DNA of 64,000 nucleotides from Pseudomonadota bacterium. GTDB taxonomy: Bacteria; Pseudomonadota; Gammaproteobacteria; Burkholderiales; Thiobacillaceae. The stretch is from contig JAJZPG010000013.1 of assembly GCA_021811235.1 (NCBI GenBank), positions 1-64,000 of the forward strand, in the 5' to 3' direction. Numbering within the stretch: position 1 is the first letter of the stretch; every line of letters begins with the position of its first letter. Positions 37,201 to 45,943 of the stretch are shown one piece after another. The notes below the pieces were generated by a model. That model was not told where the DNA came from and searched no databases. It saw only the letters and a list, made by a program, of their open reading frames with translations. The translations under genes and the position numbers were made by a program.

Positions 37201-39275
37201 GCTGTTCCTCCTACCAGGGAAGTCACTTTGATCTGTTTGCCTTCGGGCACTTCAGCGTGCGAAAGCACCTTGAGTTGCGGCACGGTGCGCCGCAGAAAAC
37301 GGGCGAGCAGCGGGCGCAGCACCGCCGGGGTCAGCAGCACCGGCGGATGGCCGAGCGCCTCCTGCCGTTGCGTCGAAGTCTGCGTGCGCTCGAGCAGGGT
37401 ATCCGCGAGGCCGGGCTCCATGGCGGCGCCCTCGTTGCCGGCCTGCAGGGTCTGCAGCAGCAGGCGCTCCAGGCCCTGATCCAGCGCGATCACCGGCAGT
37501 TCGCTGGTCGAGCCGTAGATCTGCTGCACGATCGAGCGGCCCAGCGCAACCCGCACCAGCGCGGTGAGTTCGTGCGGATCCTGCACGCGTGCGCCATGCT
37601 CCAGCAGGGTATCGATGATGGTGCGCATGTCGCGGATCGCCACGCCTTCGGTGAGCAGGTTCTGCAGCACCTTCTGCACGCTGGACAGCGGCAGCATCTT
37701 CGGCACCAGGTCTTCCACCAGCTTGGGCGCGCTCTTGCCCAGGTGGTCGAGCAGCGCCTGGGCTTCCTGGCGGCCCAGCAGCTCGGCGGCATGCAGGGTG
37801 ACCAGGTGATTGAGATGGGTGGCGATCACGGTGCCGGGATCGACCACGGTGTAGCCCATGGCCTGGGCCTGTTCGCGCATGTCCGCCTCGATCCACACCG
37901 CCGGCAGGCCGAACGCGGGATCGCGGGTGGCGACGCCAGGCAGCGCAGTGGCGACGCTGCCGGGGTCGATGGCGAGAAAGGAACCGGTGCGCACTTCGCC
38001 GCCGCCGATCTCGACGCCCTTGAGCGTGATGCGATAGCTGTTCGGGTTGATTTCGAGGTTGTCGCGGATGTGCACGGCGGGCGGCAGGAAGCCGATTTCG
38101 CGTGCGAATTTCTTGCGGATGCCCTTGATGCGGCGCACCAGTTCGCCGTCGGCGCTGCTGTCGACCAGCGGGATCAGGCGATAACCGACCTCGAGCCCCA
38201 GGGTGTCGATCGGGGCGACGTCCTCCCAGCTGGCTTCCTGGGCTTCGACGGCGGCGACCGGCGCCGAGTGCACTTCCGGCTGCACCTCATCCTTCGGCCG
38301 GCCGTTGCGCCAGGCCAGCCAGACCATGCCCCCCGCCAGCAGCAGGAAGGCGAAGTTCGGCATGCCGGGGATCATGCCCATCATGCCGAGTATCCCGGCG
38401 GTGATGTAGAGCGCCTGCGTCTTGCTGAAGACGTTGGACAGCATCTGGCCGGCGATGTCCTCCTCGGTGCTGACGCGGCTGACGATGATGCCGGCGGCGA
38501 TCGAGATCACCAGCGCCGGGATCTGCGCCACCAGGCCGTCGCCGATCGCCAGCAGGGTGTAGTTCTGCGCGGCGTCTGCCATCGACAAGTCGTGCTGCAT
38601 CACGCCCACCACGAAACCGCCGATGATGTTGATCAACAGGATCAGGATGCCGGCGATGGCGTCGCCGCGCACGAACTTCGAGGCACCGTCCATCGAGCCG
38701 TAGAAATCGGATTCCTGTGCGATCTCGGCACGACGGCGACGCGCCTCGTTCTCGTCGATGAGGCCGGCGTTGAGGTCGGCGTCGATCGCCATCTGCTTGC
38801 CCGGCATCGCATCCAGGGTGAAGCGCGCGCTGACCTCGGCGATGCGGCCGGCACCCTTGGTGATGACGATGAAGTTGATCACCACCAGGATGACGAACAC
38901 GATGATGCCGACCGCGTAATTGCCGCCGACCAGGAAATGGCCGAAGGCCTCGATCACCTTGCCGGCCGCATCGGGGCCCGAGTGGCCCTCGAGCAGCACC
39001 ACACGGGTCGAGGCGACGTTGAGCGACAGGCGCAGCAGCGTCGAGAGCAGCAGCACCGTGGGAAAGGCGGCGAAGTCGAGCGCCTTCTTGGTCGACAGGC
39101 TGACCAGCAGCACCATGATCGACAGCGCGATGTTGAAGGTGAACAGCATGTCCAGCGCGAATGGCGGCAGCGGCAGCACCAGCATCGCGAGGATGAGGAT
39201 GATGAACACCGGCGCGGCCATCGCACGTGCATTGGCCGGATTGAAGATATTCGAGAGACTCAGGCTGCCGTTCAT
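37197..39275 (-). CDS. flhA: Flagellar export-gate protein FlhA
   Basis: 692 residues. Eight membrane helices in the first 330 residues (for example [22 protein letters not shown] and the FIPEP loop-like [25 protein letters not shown], where the family FHIPEP signature sits), and a large cytoplasmic domain with [24 protein letters not shown] and LVALRRTIVQQIYG-type segments that bind chaperone-export substrates. It forms the nonameric gate of the flagellar type III secretion apparatus. Start ATG overlaps the flhB stop as ATGA. Confidence 0.96.
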   Translation of the reverse strand: [692 protein letters not shown]

Positions 39276-40414
39276 ACGGATGCGTTCAACGGATCGAGTT
39301 CAGGGGGAACCGGCAAGGCGGTCGGCGCATTGGGATACGCCCCGCCCACCTGCTGGAAGTGGCGCAGCTGGAACACGTAGGCCAGCACTTCGGCCACCGC
39401 TGCGTAGAGGGTGGCCGGGATTTCGTCGCCGAGCTCGGTGTGGCGGAACAGCGCACGTGCCAGCGGCGGCGCCTCCAGCAGCGGCACCTGATGCTCGGCC
39501 GCGAGTTCGCGGATCTTCGCGGCGACGGCGTCGGCGCCCTTCGCCACCACGCGGGGGGCGCCCATCTTGCCTTCGCTGTATTTCAATGCGACCGCATAGT
39601 GAGTCGGGTTGGTCACCACCACGTCGGCGGTGGGCACCTCGGCCATCATGCGGCGGCGCGCCATTTCGCGCTGCTGGGCGCGGACGCGCGCCTTGATGTG
39701 CGGGTCGCCTTCGGATTCCTTGGCTTCCTGGCGCAGCTCTTCCTTGGTCATCTTGAGCTTGTTGTAGTAGCTCCACAGCTGGTACGGCAGGTCGAGCACG
39801 ACGATGAAGATCATCGCACCCGATGCCAGCAGGAAGACCTTGCCGATCAGGTCGCCCATATGTTGGATGGCAGTGGACGGCTCTTCGAGGCTGAGCGAGA
39901 AGATGGCGTCGAGATTGGACCAGATCAGCCAGACGGCGACGACGCCGAGCAGGCCGACCTTGGCGAGCGCCTTGACCAGCTCGACCAGACCCTGGTGGGA
40001 AACGATGCGCTTCATGCCTGTCAGCGGATTCAGGCGTTTGAAATCGGGCATCAGCGCCTTGGTGCTGAACAGCCAGCCGCGCAGCAGCAGCGGCGAGGCC
40101 AGGGTGGCGACCATCATCAGGAGCAGAAAGGGCGCCAGCGCGAAGGCGGCGTCGAAGAACTGGCCCGACAGCTGCGCCATGGCGTGGGAACTGTCGCGGG
40201 CGATGGAAGGACGGAACTGCAGGCCGCCGCGCACGATCTGCGACATGGTCTGGCCGAGGCCGGTGGCCATCATCCACAGGCCGGCCCCGCCCGCCATCAG
40301 GACGACGAACGTGGCTAGTTCGCGCGACTGCGGCACCTGGCCGTCTTCGCGCGCCTTTTCCAGTCGCTGTGGCGACGGGGCTTCTGTCCGTTCCTGATCG
40401 CTTTCCTCAGCCAT
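39272..40414 (-). CDS. flhB: Flagellar export-apparatus switch protein FlhB
   Basis: 380 residues. A charged N-terminus (AEESDQERTEAPSPQRLEKAREDGQVPQSREL) is followed by four membrane helices and the cytoplasmic domain that contains the autocleavage site NPTH in VVTNPTHYAVALKYS (about 270). Self-cleavage there switches secretion from rod/hook to filament proteins. Its last 20 residues are Pro/Ala-rich. First gene of the flhBAFG-fliA-motCD operon; a 146-base region precedes it (to motB stop 40561). Confidence 0.96.
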   Translation of the reverse strand: MAEESDQERTEAPSPQRLEKAREDGQVPQSRELATFVVLMAGGAGLWMMATGLGQTMSQIVRGGLQFRPSIARDSSHAMAQLSGQFFDAAFALAPFLLLMMVATLASPLLLRGWLFSTKALMPDFKRLNPLTGMKRIVSHQGLVELVKALAKVGLLGVVAVWLIWSNLDAIFSLSLEEPSTAIQHMGDLIGKVFLLASGAMIFIVVLDLPYQLWSYYNKLKMTKEELRQEAKESEGDPHIKARVRAQQREMARRRMMAEVPTADVVVTNPTHYAVALKYSEGKMGAPRVVAKGADAVAAKIRELAAEHQVPLLEAPPLARALFRHTELGDEIPATLYAAVAEVLAYVFQLRHFQQVGGAYPNAPTALPVPPELDPLNASV

Positions 40415-40438
40415 CCCTGATTCACCTGTTGAAGGGGG

Positions 40439-40464
40439 CCGTCTCGTGCGCCTGCGCGAGACGG
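40439..40464. other. Hairpin in the flhB leader region
   Basis: CCGTCTCG (40439-40446) and CGAGACGG (40457-40464) form an 8-bp stem 25-50 bases upstream of the flhB start. On the plus strand it is followed by CTTTCTTA, but no plus-strand gene ends there; on the minus strand it would lie in the flhB leader. Nothing else recognisable is in 40415-40560. Confidence 0.35.
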
Positions 40465-40560
40465 GCTTTCTTAGGCTGGATTATTGGTCATGCCCGGTGC
40501 GGGCAATCAGGGGAATAAGGGGAGATTTACCTGCTATTTCACGCCAAGGACGGCGTGCGG

Positions 40561-41490
40561 TCAGCGCGGTGTGCCGGCCTTCTCGACTTCGCTGCGCGCT
40601 TCGGCGCCGTTCGTCACGTTGACGCCGCTGGCTTCCTTGGTGACGGCCTCTTCGGTGCGCTTGTTCATCACGATGATGCTGATGCGGCGGTTGACCGGGT
40701 CGAACGGACCGGCGCTGCCGAACGGCACCGACGACGCCAGGCCGACGACGCGCAACATCTTGTCTTCCTCCATCCCGCCGACGATCAGTTCACGCCGCGA
40801 GGCATTGGCGCGGTCGGCCGACAATTCCCAGTTGCTGTAGCCGCGTGCGCCGTTGGCATACGGCGTGGCATCGGTGTGGCCCGACAGGCTGACACGGTTT
40901 TCCACGTCATTCAGCGTCTTGCCGATCTCGTGCAGGATGACCTTGGTATAGGGCTGCAGCTCCGCGCTCGCCAGGTTGAACATGGGCCGGTTCTGCTCGT
41001 CGACGATCTGGATGCGCAGGCCTTCGCTGGTGATGTCGATCAGCAGCTGGCGCTTGAACTGCTTCAGGGTCGGGTTGGCATCGATCGCGGTTTCCAGCTT
41101 TTTCTTCAGCTGTTTGAGCTTGGCGGTTTCGAGGCGTTCGATCTCGGCTTGTGCGGCCTTGAGGTTGTAGGATTTCTTCTCGGCCTCGGTGTCGCCACGC
41201 TTGATCTGACCGTCCTCGCGCGTCAGATCTGCACCGCCGCCCTTGATGACGCTGGAACTGTCTCCGCTGCCCGAACCACCCTGCATGGCGACCTTGAGCG
41301 GCGTCTTGAAATATTCGGCGATGCCTTCCAGGTCGCCCTTGGTGGTCGATCCCAGCAGCCACATCAGCAGAAAGAACGCCATCATCGCGGTCACGAAGTC
41401 GGCGTAGGCGATCTTCCAGGCGCCGCCATGGTGGCCGCCGGCCACCTTCTTGATGCGCTTGACGACGATGGGGGCTTTTTGTTCGCTCAT
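40561..41490 (-). CDS. motB: Flagellar motor stator protein MotB
   Basis: 309 residues. Short cytoplasmic tip (KAPIVVKRIKKVAGGHHGGAWK), then the single helix IAYADFVTAMMAFFLLMWLLGS with the proton-binding Asp, then a plug and linker (about 60-130) and the C-terminal OmpA-like domain with VSLSGHTDATPY and NRRISIIVMNKRTEEA. It pairs with MotA at 41515-42375 and anchors the stator to peptidoglycan. It is followed (minus strand) by a 146-base region before flhB. Confidence 0.95.
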   Translation of the reverse strand: MSEQKAPIVVKRIKKVAGGHHGGAWKIAYADFVTAMMAFFLLMWLLGSTTKGDLEGIAEYFKTPLKVAMQGGSGSGDSSSVIKGGGADLTREDGQIKRGDTEAEKKSYNLKAAQAEIERLETAKLKQLKKKLETAIDANPTLKQFKRQLLIDITSEGLRIQIVDEQNRPMFNLASAELQPYTKVILHEIGKTLNDVENRVSLSGHTDATPYANGARGYSNWELSADRANASRRELIVGGMEEDKMLRVVGLASSVPFGSAGPFDPVNRRISIIVMNKRTEEAVTKEASGVNVTNGAEARSEVEKAGTPR

Positions 41491-41514
41491 GGGAAGTGTC
41501 AGCCGAAGCCAGGC

Positions 41515-42375
41515 TCAGCGTGACTTCGCGCCCTTGACGTGCTCTTCCAGCTCGCTGAAGGAGGGACGCTCGGTCGAGAACAGCACCTTGCGCCCGAACT
41601 CGACCGCGATCGCCGGTGCGTAACCGTTGATGCTGGCGAGCAGGGTGACCTTGACGCACTGGAACATCTTGGTCGATTCGTGCACCTTCTGTTCGAGCAG
41701 GTTGGCGAGCGGCCCGACGAAGCCGTAAGCCAGCAGGATGCCGAGGAAGGTTCCGACCAGCGCGTGCGCGATCAGGATGCCCAGTTCCGCCGGCGGCAAG
41801 CCGACCGACTCCATGGTGTGGACCACGCCCATCACCGCCGCCACAATACCGAACGCGGGCAGGCCATCGCCGACCTTGGCGATGACGTGCGCCGGGACTT
41901 CGCCTTCGTGATGATGGGTTTCGATCTCGTTGTCCATCAGGTTTTCGATCTCGAAGGCATTCATGCTGCCGCTCACCATCAGACGCAGGTAGTCGGTGAG
42001 GAACTCGACGATGTGATGGTCGGCCATCACCGTGGGATACTTGGTGAACAGCGGGCTGTTCTCGGGCGAATCGACGTCGGCCTCCACCGACATCAACCCT
42101 TCCTTGCGGATCTTGGTCAGCAATTCGTACAGCAGCGCAAGCATGTCCATGTAGAGCGCACGCGTGTATTTAGAGCCCTTGAACACGGTGGGCAGCGCCT
42201 TCAGCGTGGCCTTGATCGCCTTGCTGTTGTTGCCGACCAGGAATGCGCCGCCGGCGCCGCCGCCAATCATCAGCAGTTCCAGCGGCTGAAACAGGGCTGC
42301 GAGGTGTCCGCCCGCCAGCGCAAAGCCGCCGAAGACGCAGATCACCACAACGATATATCCCGCAATGACTAGCAC
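41515..42375 (-). CDS. motA: Flagellar motor stator protein MotA
   Basis: 286 residues from a GTG at 42375, preceded by AAGGAAC. Four membrane helices: MLVIAGYIVVVICVFGGFALAGG, LMIGGGAGGAFLVG, then GLPAFGIVAAVMGVVHTM and LIAHALVGTFLGILLAYGFVGPLAN near the C-terminus. The large cytoplasmic loop between the second and third carries the MotA-type basic residues (KYTRALYMDMLALLYELLTKIRKEG). Proton-driven torque partner of MotB. A sigma-28-like promoter lies upstream at 42469-42495. The gap to motB is 24 bases. Confidence 0.95.
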   Translation of the reverse strand: MLVIAGYIVVVICVFGGFALAGGHLAALFQPLELLMIGGGAGGAFLVGNNSKAIKATLKALPTVFKGSKYTRALYMDMLALLYELLTKIRKEGLMSVEADVDSPENSPLFTKYPTVMADHHIVEFLTDYLRLMVSGSMNAFEIENLMDNEIETHHHEGEVPAHVIAKVGDGLPAFGIVAAVMGVVHTMESVGLPPAELGILIAHALVGTFLGILLAYGFVGPLANLLEQKVHESTKMFQCVKVTLLASINGYAPAIAVEFGRKVLFSTERPSFSELEEHVKGAKSR

Positions 42376-42468
42376 GGCAGTGTGTTCCTTCTGATTGGTT
42401 CAACGGGCGGGAACCGCCTGTTCTGCCACGCATTCGTCATCTTTCGAATACGAGGCCCTCAGGATGAG

Positions 42469-42495
42469 AATTCGACCGGATCGAAAGAAACTTGA
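42469..42495 (-). promoter_or_regulatory. Sigma-28-like promoter before motA
   Basis: On the minus strand TCAAGTTT (42495-42488), 11 bases, GTCGAATT (42476-42469). The sigma-28 consensus is TAAAGTTT-N11-GCCGATAA, so -35 matches 7/8 and the spacing is exact, but -10 only 4/8. It lies about 95 bases before the motA start. Confidence 0.4.
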
Positions 42496-42528
42496 TGGCG
42501 CGGCGCGAGTATTTCCGCTGGCGCCGTT

Positions 42529-43284
42529 TCACATCCGCCAGGCATACAGCGTGTGGCCTGCACCCGCGCGCGGCGTCACCACGTGGTCCGGCGCCCGCCC
42601 ATCGGCCGGAAACGCCAGGCTGACGAACAGGCTGCCGCTGCGCATCTGGGCCTCGACCTGCCGCCACAGGGCGGGCATGGCCGCAGGCGAGAGAAAGGCA
42701 AAGACCACGTCGAACTCTCCCAGATCGAGGCCGGCATAATCGCGGCGCAGGAACCGCACCCGGCTCCCCTTCAGCCAGGTGCGCGCACGGCTGATGAGCC
42801 AGGGCGCAGGGGCGATCTCGGTACCGGAGAAATCGCCTTGTGCAAAACGGGATTCCAGGTAGAGCGGCACGCCGCCGAGGCCGCTGCCGAGATCGATGAA
42901 GCGGAACGGCCCCGTCTGCGGCAACAGCGACGCCAGTGCCTGCCAGGCCGGATAACCGGACAGATACAACGGTACCCGGGTGCGGAACGTGCTCCAGTAG
43001 AAGAGGACCAGCACAAGGAAGGCGGCAAGGTAGACCCAGGCAGGCACGCTCGCCTGTTGGGCCAGCAGCGCGGCGGGCACAAAGGCGAAATGCAGCGGGG
43101 GCCACCATGCGGCCTGGCGCCAGGACAGGCTCAGCGCCGCCGCGACCGCCCCGACTGCCAGGGCCAGCTGCCACAGCGGGATCGGATAGGTGAAGAAATG
43201 TTGCAGCAGGAAACCAAGCAGCGCCGCCAGCAAGACGGCAGCGCCCTGGATGAAAAGCGACTGGAAACCGACCGGCAGGCGCAT
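42529..43284 (-). CDS. Membrane-anchored class I SAM-dependent methyltransferase
   Basis: 251 residues. The N-terminal half is very hydrophobic (about 10-105): LFIQGAAVLLAALLGFLLQHFF, LALAVGAVAAALSLSWRQ, AFVPAALLAQQASVPAWVYLAAFLVLVLFYW, three to four helices. The C-terminal half has a Rossmann-type SAM motif FIDLGSGLGGVPLYLESR, then GTEIAPAPWLISRAR and YAGLDLGEFDVVFAFLSP. The substrate is unknown. It stands between flhC (43308) and motA with the same strand. Whether it is part of motility regulation is not evident; related proteins are found in other betaproteobacterial genomes in other contexts. Confidence 0.75.
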   Translation of the reverse strand: MRLPVGFQSLFIQGAAVLLAALLGFLLQHFFTYPIPLWQLALAVGAVAAALSLSWRQAAWWPPLHFAFVPAALLAQQASVPAWVYLAAFLVLVLFYWSTFRTRVPLYLSGYPAWQALASLLPQTGPFRFIDLGSGLGGVPLYLESRFAQGDFSGTEIAPAPWLISRARTWLKGSRVRFLRRDYAGLDLGEFDVVFAFLSPAAMPALWRQVEAQMRSGSLFVSLAFPADGRAPDHVVTPRAGAGHTLYAWRM

Positions 43285-43307
43285 CGTCTCTCGCCTGCAG
43301 AGAACGC

Positions 43308-43862
43308 TCAGACTGCGGCGGTCAGTTCGATGCCGGCTTCGGCCTTGGCCTTGCGGGTCTTGCCGGCTCGCGCGGGCATGTTGCACAGGCCGCACACGTA
43401 CTGATTGTGCAGGTCGTCGGGATGGACCACGAAATTGCCGCCGCAGCAGGTGCACGCGGCGGTATCGAGCATGCGGCTTTCGAAGAAGCGGTTCAGCGTC
43501 CAGGCACGGGTGAAGCTCAGCACACCCTCGATCTGGTTGGTGTGCAGGTATTCCTGGTACAGGCGATAGCTTTTCAGCACGGCCTCGATACCGCCGCATT
43601 CGCTGTTTTTCGTGATGTAGCGGTGGATATTGATGAACAGCGAGGAATGGACGTTGGGCAGCCAGGTCAGGAACCAGTCGGTCGAGAACGGCAGCATGCC
43701 CTTGGGCGGCGACACGCCTTTGACTTCCTTGTACAGCTTGAGCAGACGTTCGCGAGACAGGCTGGTTTCGGCTTCCAGAACCTGCGGACGCGCACCCAGC
43801 TCGATCAATTCGATGGCCAACTGGGTGTCGCGCATTTCGTTCACCAGGCTTTTCTTGCTCAT
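43308..43862 (-). CDS. flhC: Flagellar master regulator subunit FlhC
   Basis: 184 residues. The typical features are the helical DNA-binding part (RDTQLAIELIELGARPQVLEAETSLSRERLLKLYKEVKG) and a zinc site of four cysteines: CTCCGGNFV at about 137-145 and CGLC at about 157-160. With FlhD forms the heterohexamer that activates class 2 flagellar promoters. It lies 29 bases downstream of flhD. The C-terminal 20 residues are Lys/Ala-rich, as in other betaproteobacteria. Confidence 0.95.
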   Translation of the reverse strand: MSKKSLVNEMRDTQLAIELIELGARPQVLEAETSLSRERLLKLYKEVKGVSPPKGMLPFSTDWFLTWLPNVHSSLFINIHRYITKNSECGGIEAVLKSYRLYQEYLHTNQIEGVLSFTRAWTLNRFFESRMLDTAACTCCGGNFVVHPDDLHNQYVCGLCNMPARAGKTRKAKAEAGIELTAAV

Positions 43863-43891
43863 CTCACGCTCCCCATCGTGTGCTGGCAGAT

Positions 43892-44209
43892 TCAGGCGAA
43901 GGCTTCGACCTGCTGCCCAGCCATCAGGATGGCTGCATGGGACTGGGCCAACGCGCGATCCTTGGTGTAGTTGGTCAGCAGGTTGAGCACCATGCCGTCA
44001 TCGAAGCGGAAGCGCGACACCAGCATGCCGGAGCCCGCGAGCTTGAGAATCTGTGCGGGGGTCAGCGCAGCGATCAGGTCGGCCACGTCCTGGCTGATGC
44101 CCAGACGGAAGACGGCGGTCGCCTTGTCGTGCTGAATCATGTTCTGAGCCAGCATGAGGTAGTTGAGATTGATGTCGCGCATCTCGTCCAGCATTTCGTC
44201 CAGTTTCAT
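43892..44209 (-). CDS. flhD: Flagellar master regulator subunit FlhD
   Basis: 105 residues. Compact helical protein (LDEMLDEMRDINLNYLMLAQNMIQHDKATAVFRLGISQDVADLIAALTPAQILKLA) followed by a C-terminal helix-turn-helix tip with FRFDDGMVLNLLTNYT. It makes a dimer with FlhC to start the flagellar cascade. The ribosome site is GGAGAGGG before ATG 44209. A perfect inverted repeat lies 30 bases upstream at 44239-44271, and the whole 268-base region up to manC holds nothing else that is coding. Confidence 0.95.
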   Translation of the reverse strand: MKLDEMLDEMRDINLNYLMLAQNMIQHDKATAVFRLGISQDVADLIAALTPAQILKLAGSGMLVSRFRFDDGMVLNLLTNYTKDRALAQSHAAILMAGQQVEAFA

Positions 44210-44238
44210 CTGCCTACCCTCTCCGTCGAAATTTTTTT

Positions 44239-44271
44239 CGAATTCACACTTCAGTCAGCGTGGTGAATTCG
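44239..44271. promoter_or_regulatory. Perfect 9-bp inverted repeat upstream of flhD
   Basis: CGAATTCAC (44239-44247) and GTGAATTCG (44263-44271) are perfect inverted arms with a 15-base spacer, 30-62 bases before the flhD ATG. Dyads of this size and spacing are common operator sites, or the RNA could form a hairpin in the flhDC leader. No regulator is assigned. Confidence 0.6.
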
Positions 44272-44387
44272 TTTTCGGACGACGCCGGGCAAAGTTAACG
44301 CAGACAAAGACTGTATCGGGAGACGGCATGCAGACACCCGCCGTGTAGGTGTTTGTCCGACATACTTTTGTACCAGCCGGCGAAACG

Positions 44388-44421
44388 CCGCGCCCGGCTT
44401 GTGTCAGGCCGCCGGGCGCGG
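44388..44421. terminator. GC-rich inverted repeat between manC and flhD
   Basis: CCGCGCCCGG (44388-44397) and CCGGGCGCGG (44412-44421), perfect 10-bp arms, 14-base loop. It lies 57 bases downstream of the manC stop (minus strand) and would stop or slow transcripts of the polysaccharide operon before flhDC. There is no T run, so it is not a canonical terminator. Confidence 0.45.
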
Positions 44422-44477
44422 AGATATGGGCATGGCTGAACCGTCCGGCCGACCGGCTGGACCTGCCGGGGCGGCTG

Positions 44478-45899
44478 TCAGCTGCGCTTGTAGATATCTT
44501 CGAAGCGCACGATGTCGTCTTCGCCCAGATAGGAACCCGACTGCACCTCGATCATGTGGAGATCGATCTTGCCCGGGTTTTCCAGTCGGTGGGTGGTCCC
44601 GAGCGGAATGTAGGTCGACTGGTTCTCGGTCAACAGTTCCACGTGCTCGTCGCGCGTCACCCGTGCCGTGCCGGACACCACGATCCAGTGCTCGGCGCGG
44701 TGGTGGTGCATCTGCAGGCTCAGCTTCTCGCCCGGCTTGACCATGATGCGCTTGACCTGGAAGCGTTCCCCCTCGTCGATGCCTTCGTACCAGCCCCAGG
44801 GCCGGTAGACCTGCTTGTGGACCAGATGCTCGCAGCGCTTTTCGGCCTTCAGCCGGTCGACCAGCTTCTTCACGTCCTGAACCTGGTCCTTGTTCGCCAC
44901 CAGCACGACGTCGGCGGTTTCCACCACCACCAGGTCCGACACCCCGAGCATCGCCACCATGCGCGACTCGGCGCGAATGAAGTTGTTCTGGGCATTTTCC
45001 AGCATGACGTCGCCGCGCGCGGCGTTGCCCGCCTCGTCCTTTTCCGCCACTTCCCACAAGGCCGACCAGGCACCGATGTCGTTCCATTCCATGTCGGCAG
45101 GCACCATGGCGGCGCGGCGGGTGTGCTCCATCACGGCGTAGTCGACCGACTCGGACGGACAGGCCTCGAACTCGGCCGGGTCGAGCCGTACGAAATCGAG
45201 GTCGGGCTTGGCGGCCTCCAGCGACGCCCGGCTGGCCGCCAGGATGTCGGGCCGCAGCGCCTGCAGTTCCTTGAGGAAATCCGAGGCACGGAACAGGAAC
45301 ATGCCGCTGTTCCAGAAATAGTCGCCGGAATCGACATACTGCTGCGCCGTGGCAAGGTCGGGCTTCTCGACGAAAGCCGCCACCTCGTGGGCACCGGCCG
45401 TGTCCGCCAGCGGCGCGCCACGGCGGATATAGCCGTAACCGGTCTCGGGCGTGGCGGCGACGATGCCGAAGGTGGCGAGATGGCCGTTCTGTGCCGCCTG
45501 CGCCGCGGTGCGGATGGCGTCATGGAAGGCGGCGACGTCGCCGATCAGGTGGTCGGCCGGCAACACCAGCATCAGCGCATCGGGATCGTCACGCGACAGC
45601 ATCAATGCGGCCACCGCGATGGCCGGCGCGGTGTTGCGCCCCACCGGCTCCAGCACGATGGCGCGCGGCTGGGTGCCGATCTGACGCATCTGCTCGGCGA
45701 TCATGAAACGGTGCTCGACGTTGCACACCATCAGCGGCGGGGCCATTTCCGGCATGTCTGCCAATCGGCCGACAGTGTCCTGCAGCAGGCTCCGGTCGCT
45801 GGCCAGGGGCAGCAGCTGCTTGGGCAGCGCCGCGCGGGACAATGGCCACAGGCGTGTGCCCGAGCCGCCGGAGAGGATCACAGGATGGATGGTGGTCAT
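44478..45899 (-). CDS. manC: Mannose-1-phosphate guanylyltransferase/mannose-6-phosphate isomerase
   Basis: 473 residues, the usual length for the bifunctional type II AlgA/ManC enzyme. The N-terminal nucleotidyltransferase has PVILSGGSGTRLWPLSR (GMP-transfer loop) and FVEKPDLATAQQYVDSGDYFWNSGMFLFR. The C-terminal cupin (about 340-470) carries the isomerase site: RPWGWYEGIDEGERFQVKRIMVKPGEKLSLQMHHHRAEHWIVV. It makes GDP-mannose from fructose-6-phosphate via mannose-6-phosphate, for exopolysaccharide. It follows rfbD by 44 bases and is the last gene of this operon. Confidence 0.95.
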   Translation of the reverse strand: MTTIHPVILSGGSGTRLWPLSRAALPKQLLPLASDRSLLQDTVGRLADMPEMAPPLMVCNVEHRFMIAEQMRQIGTQPRAIVLEPVGRNTAPAIAVAALMLSRDDPDALMLVLPADHLIGDVAAFHDAIRTAAQAAQNGHLATFGIVAATPETGYGYIRRGAPLADTAGAHEVAAFVEKPDLATAQQYVDSGDYFWNSGMFLFRASDFLKELQALRPDILAASRASLEAAKPDLDFVRLDPAEFEACPSESVDYAVMEHTRRAAMVPADMEWNDIGAWSALWEVAEKDEAGNAARGDVMLENAQNNFIRAESRMVAMLGVSDLVVVETADVVLVANKDQVQDVKKLVDRLKAEKRCEHLVHKQVYRPWGWYEGIDEGERFQVKRIMVKPGEKLSLQMHHHRAEHWIVVSGTARVTRDEHVELLTENQSTYIPLGTTHRLENPGKIDLHMIEVQSGSYLGEDDIVRFEDIYKRS

Positions 45900-45943
45900 A
45901 TCGTCTGCTCTTGAGATTGGTATTGTGTCGAACGAGGCAAATA

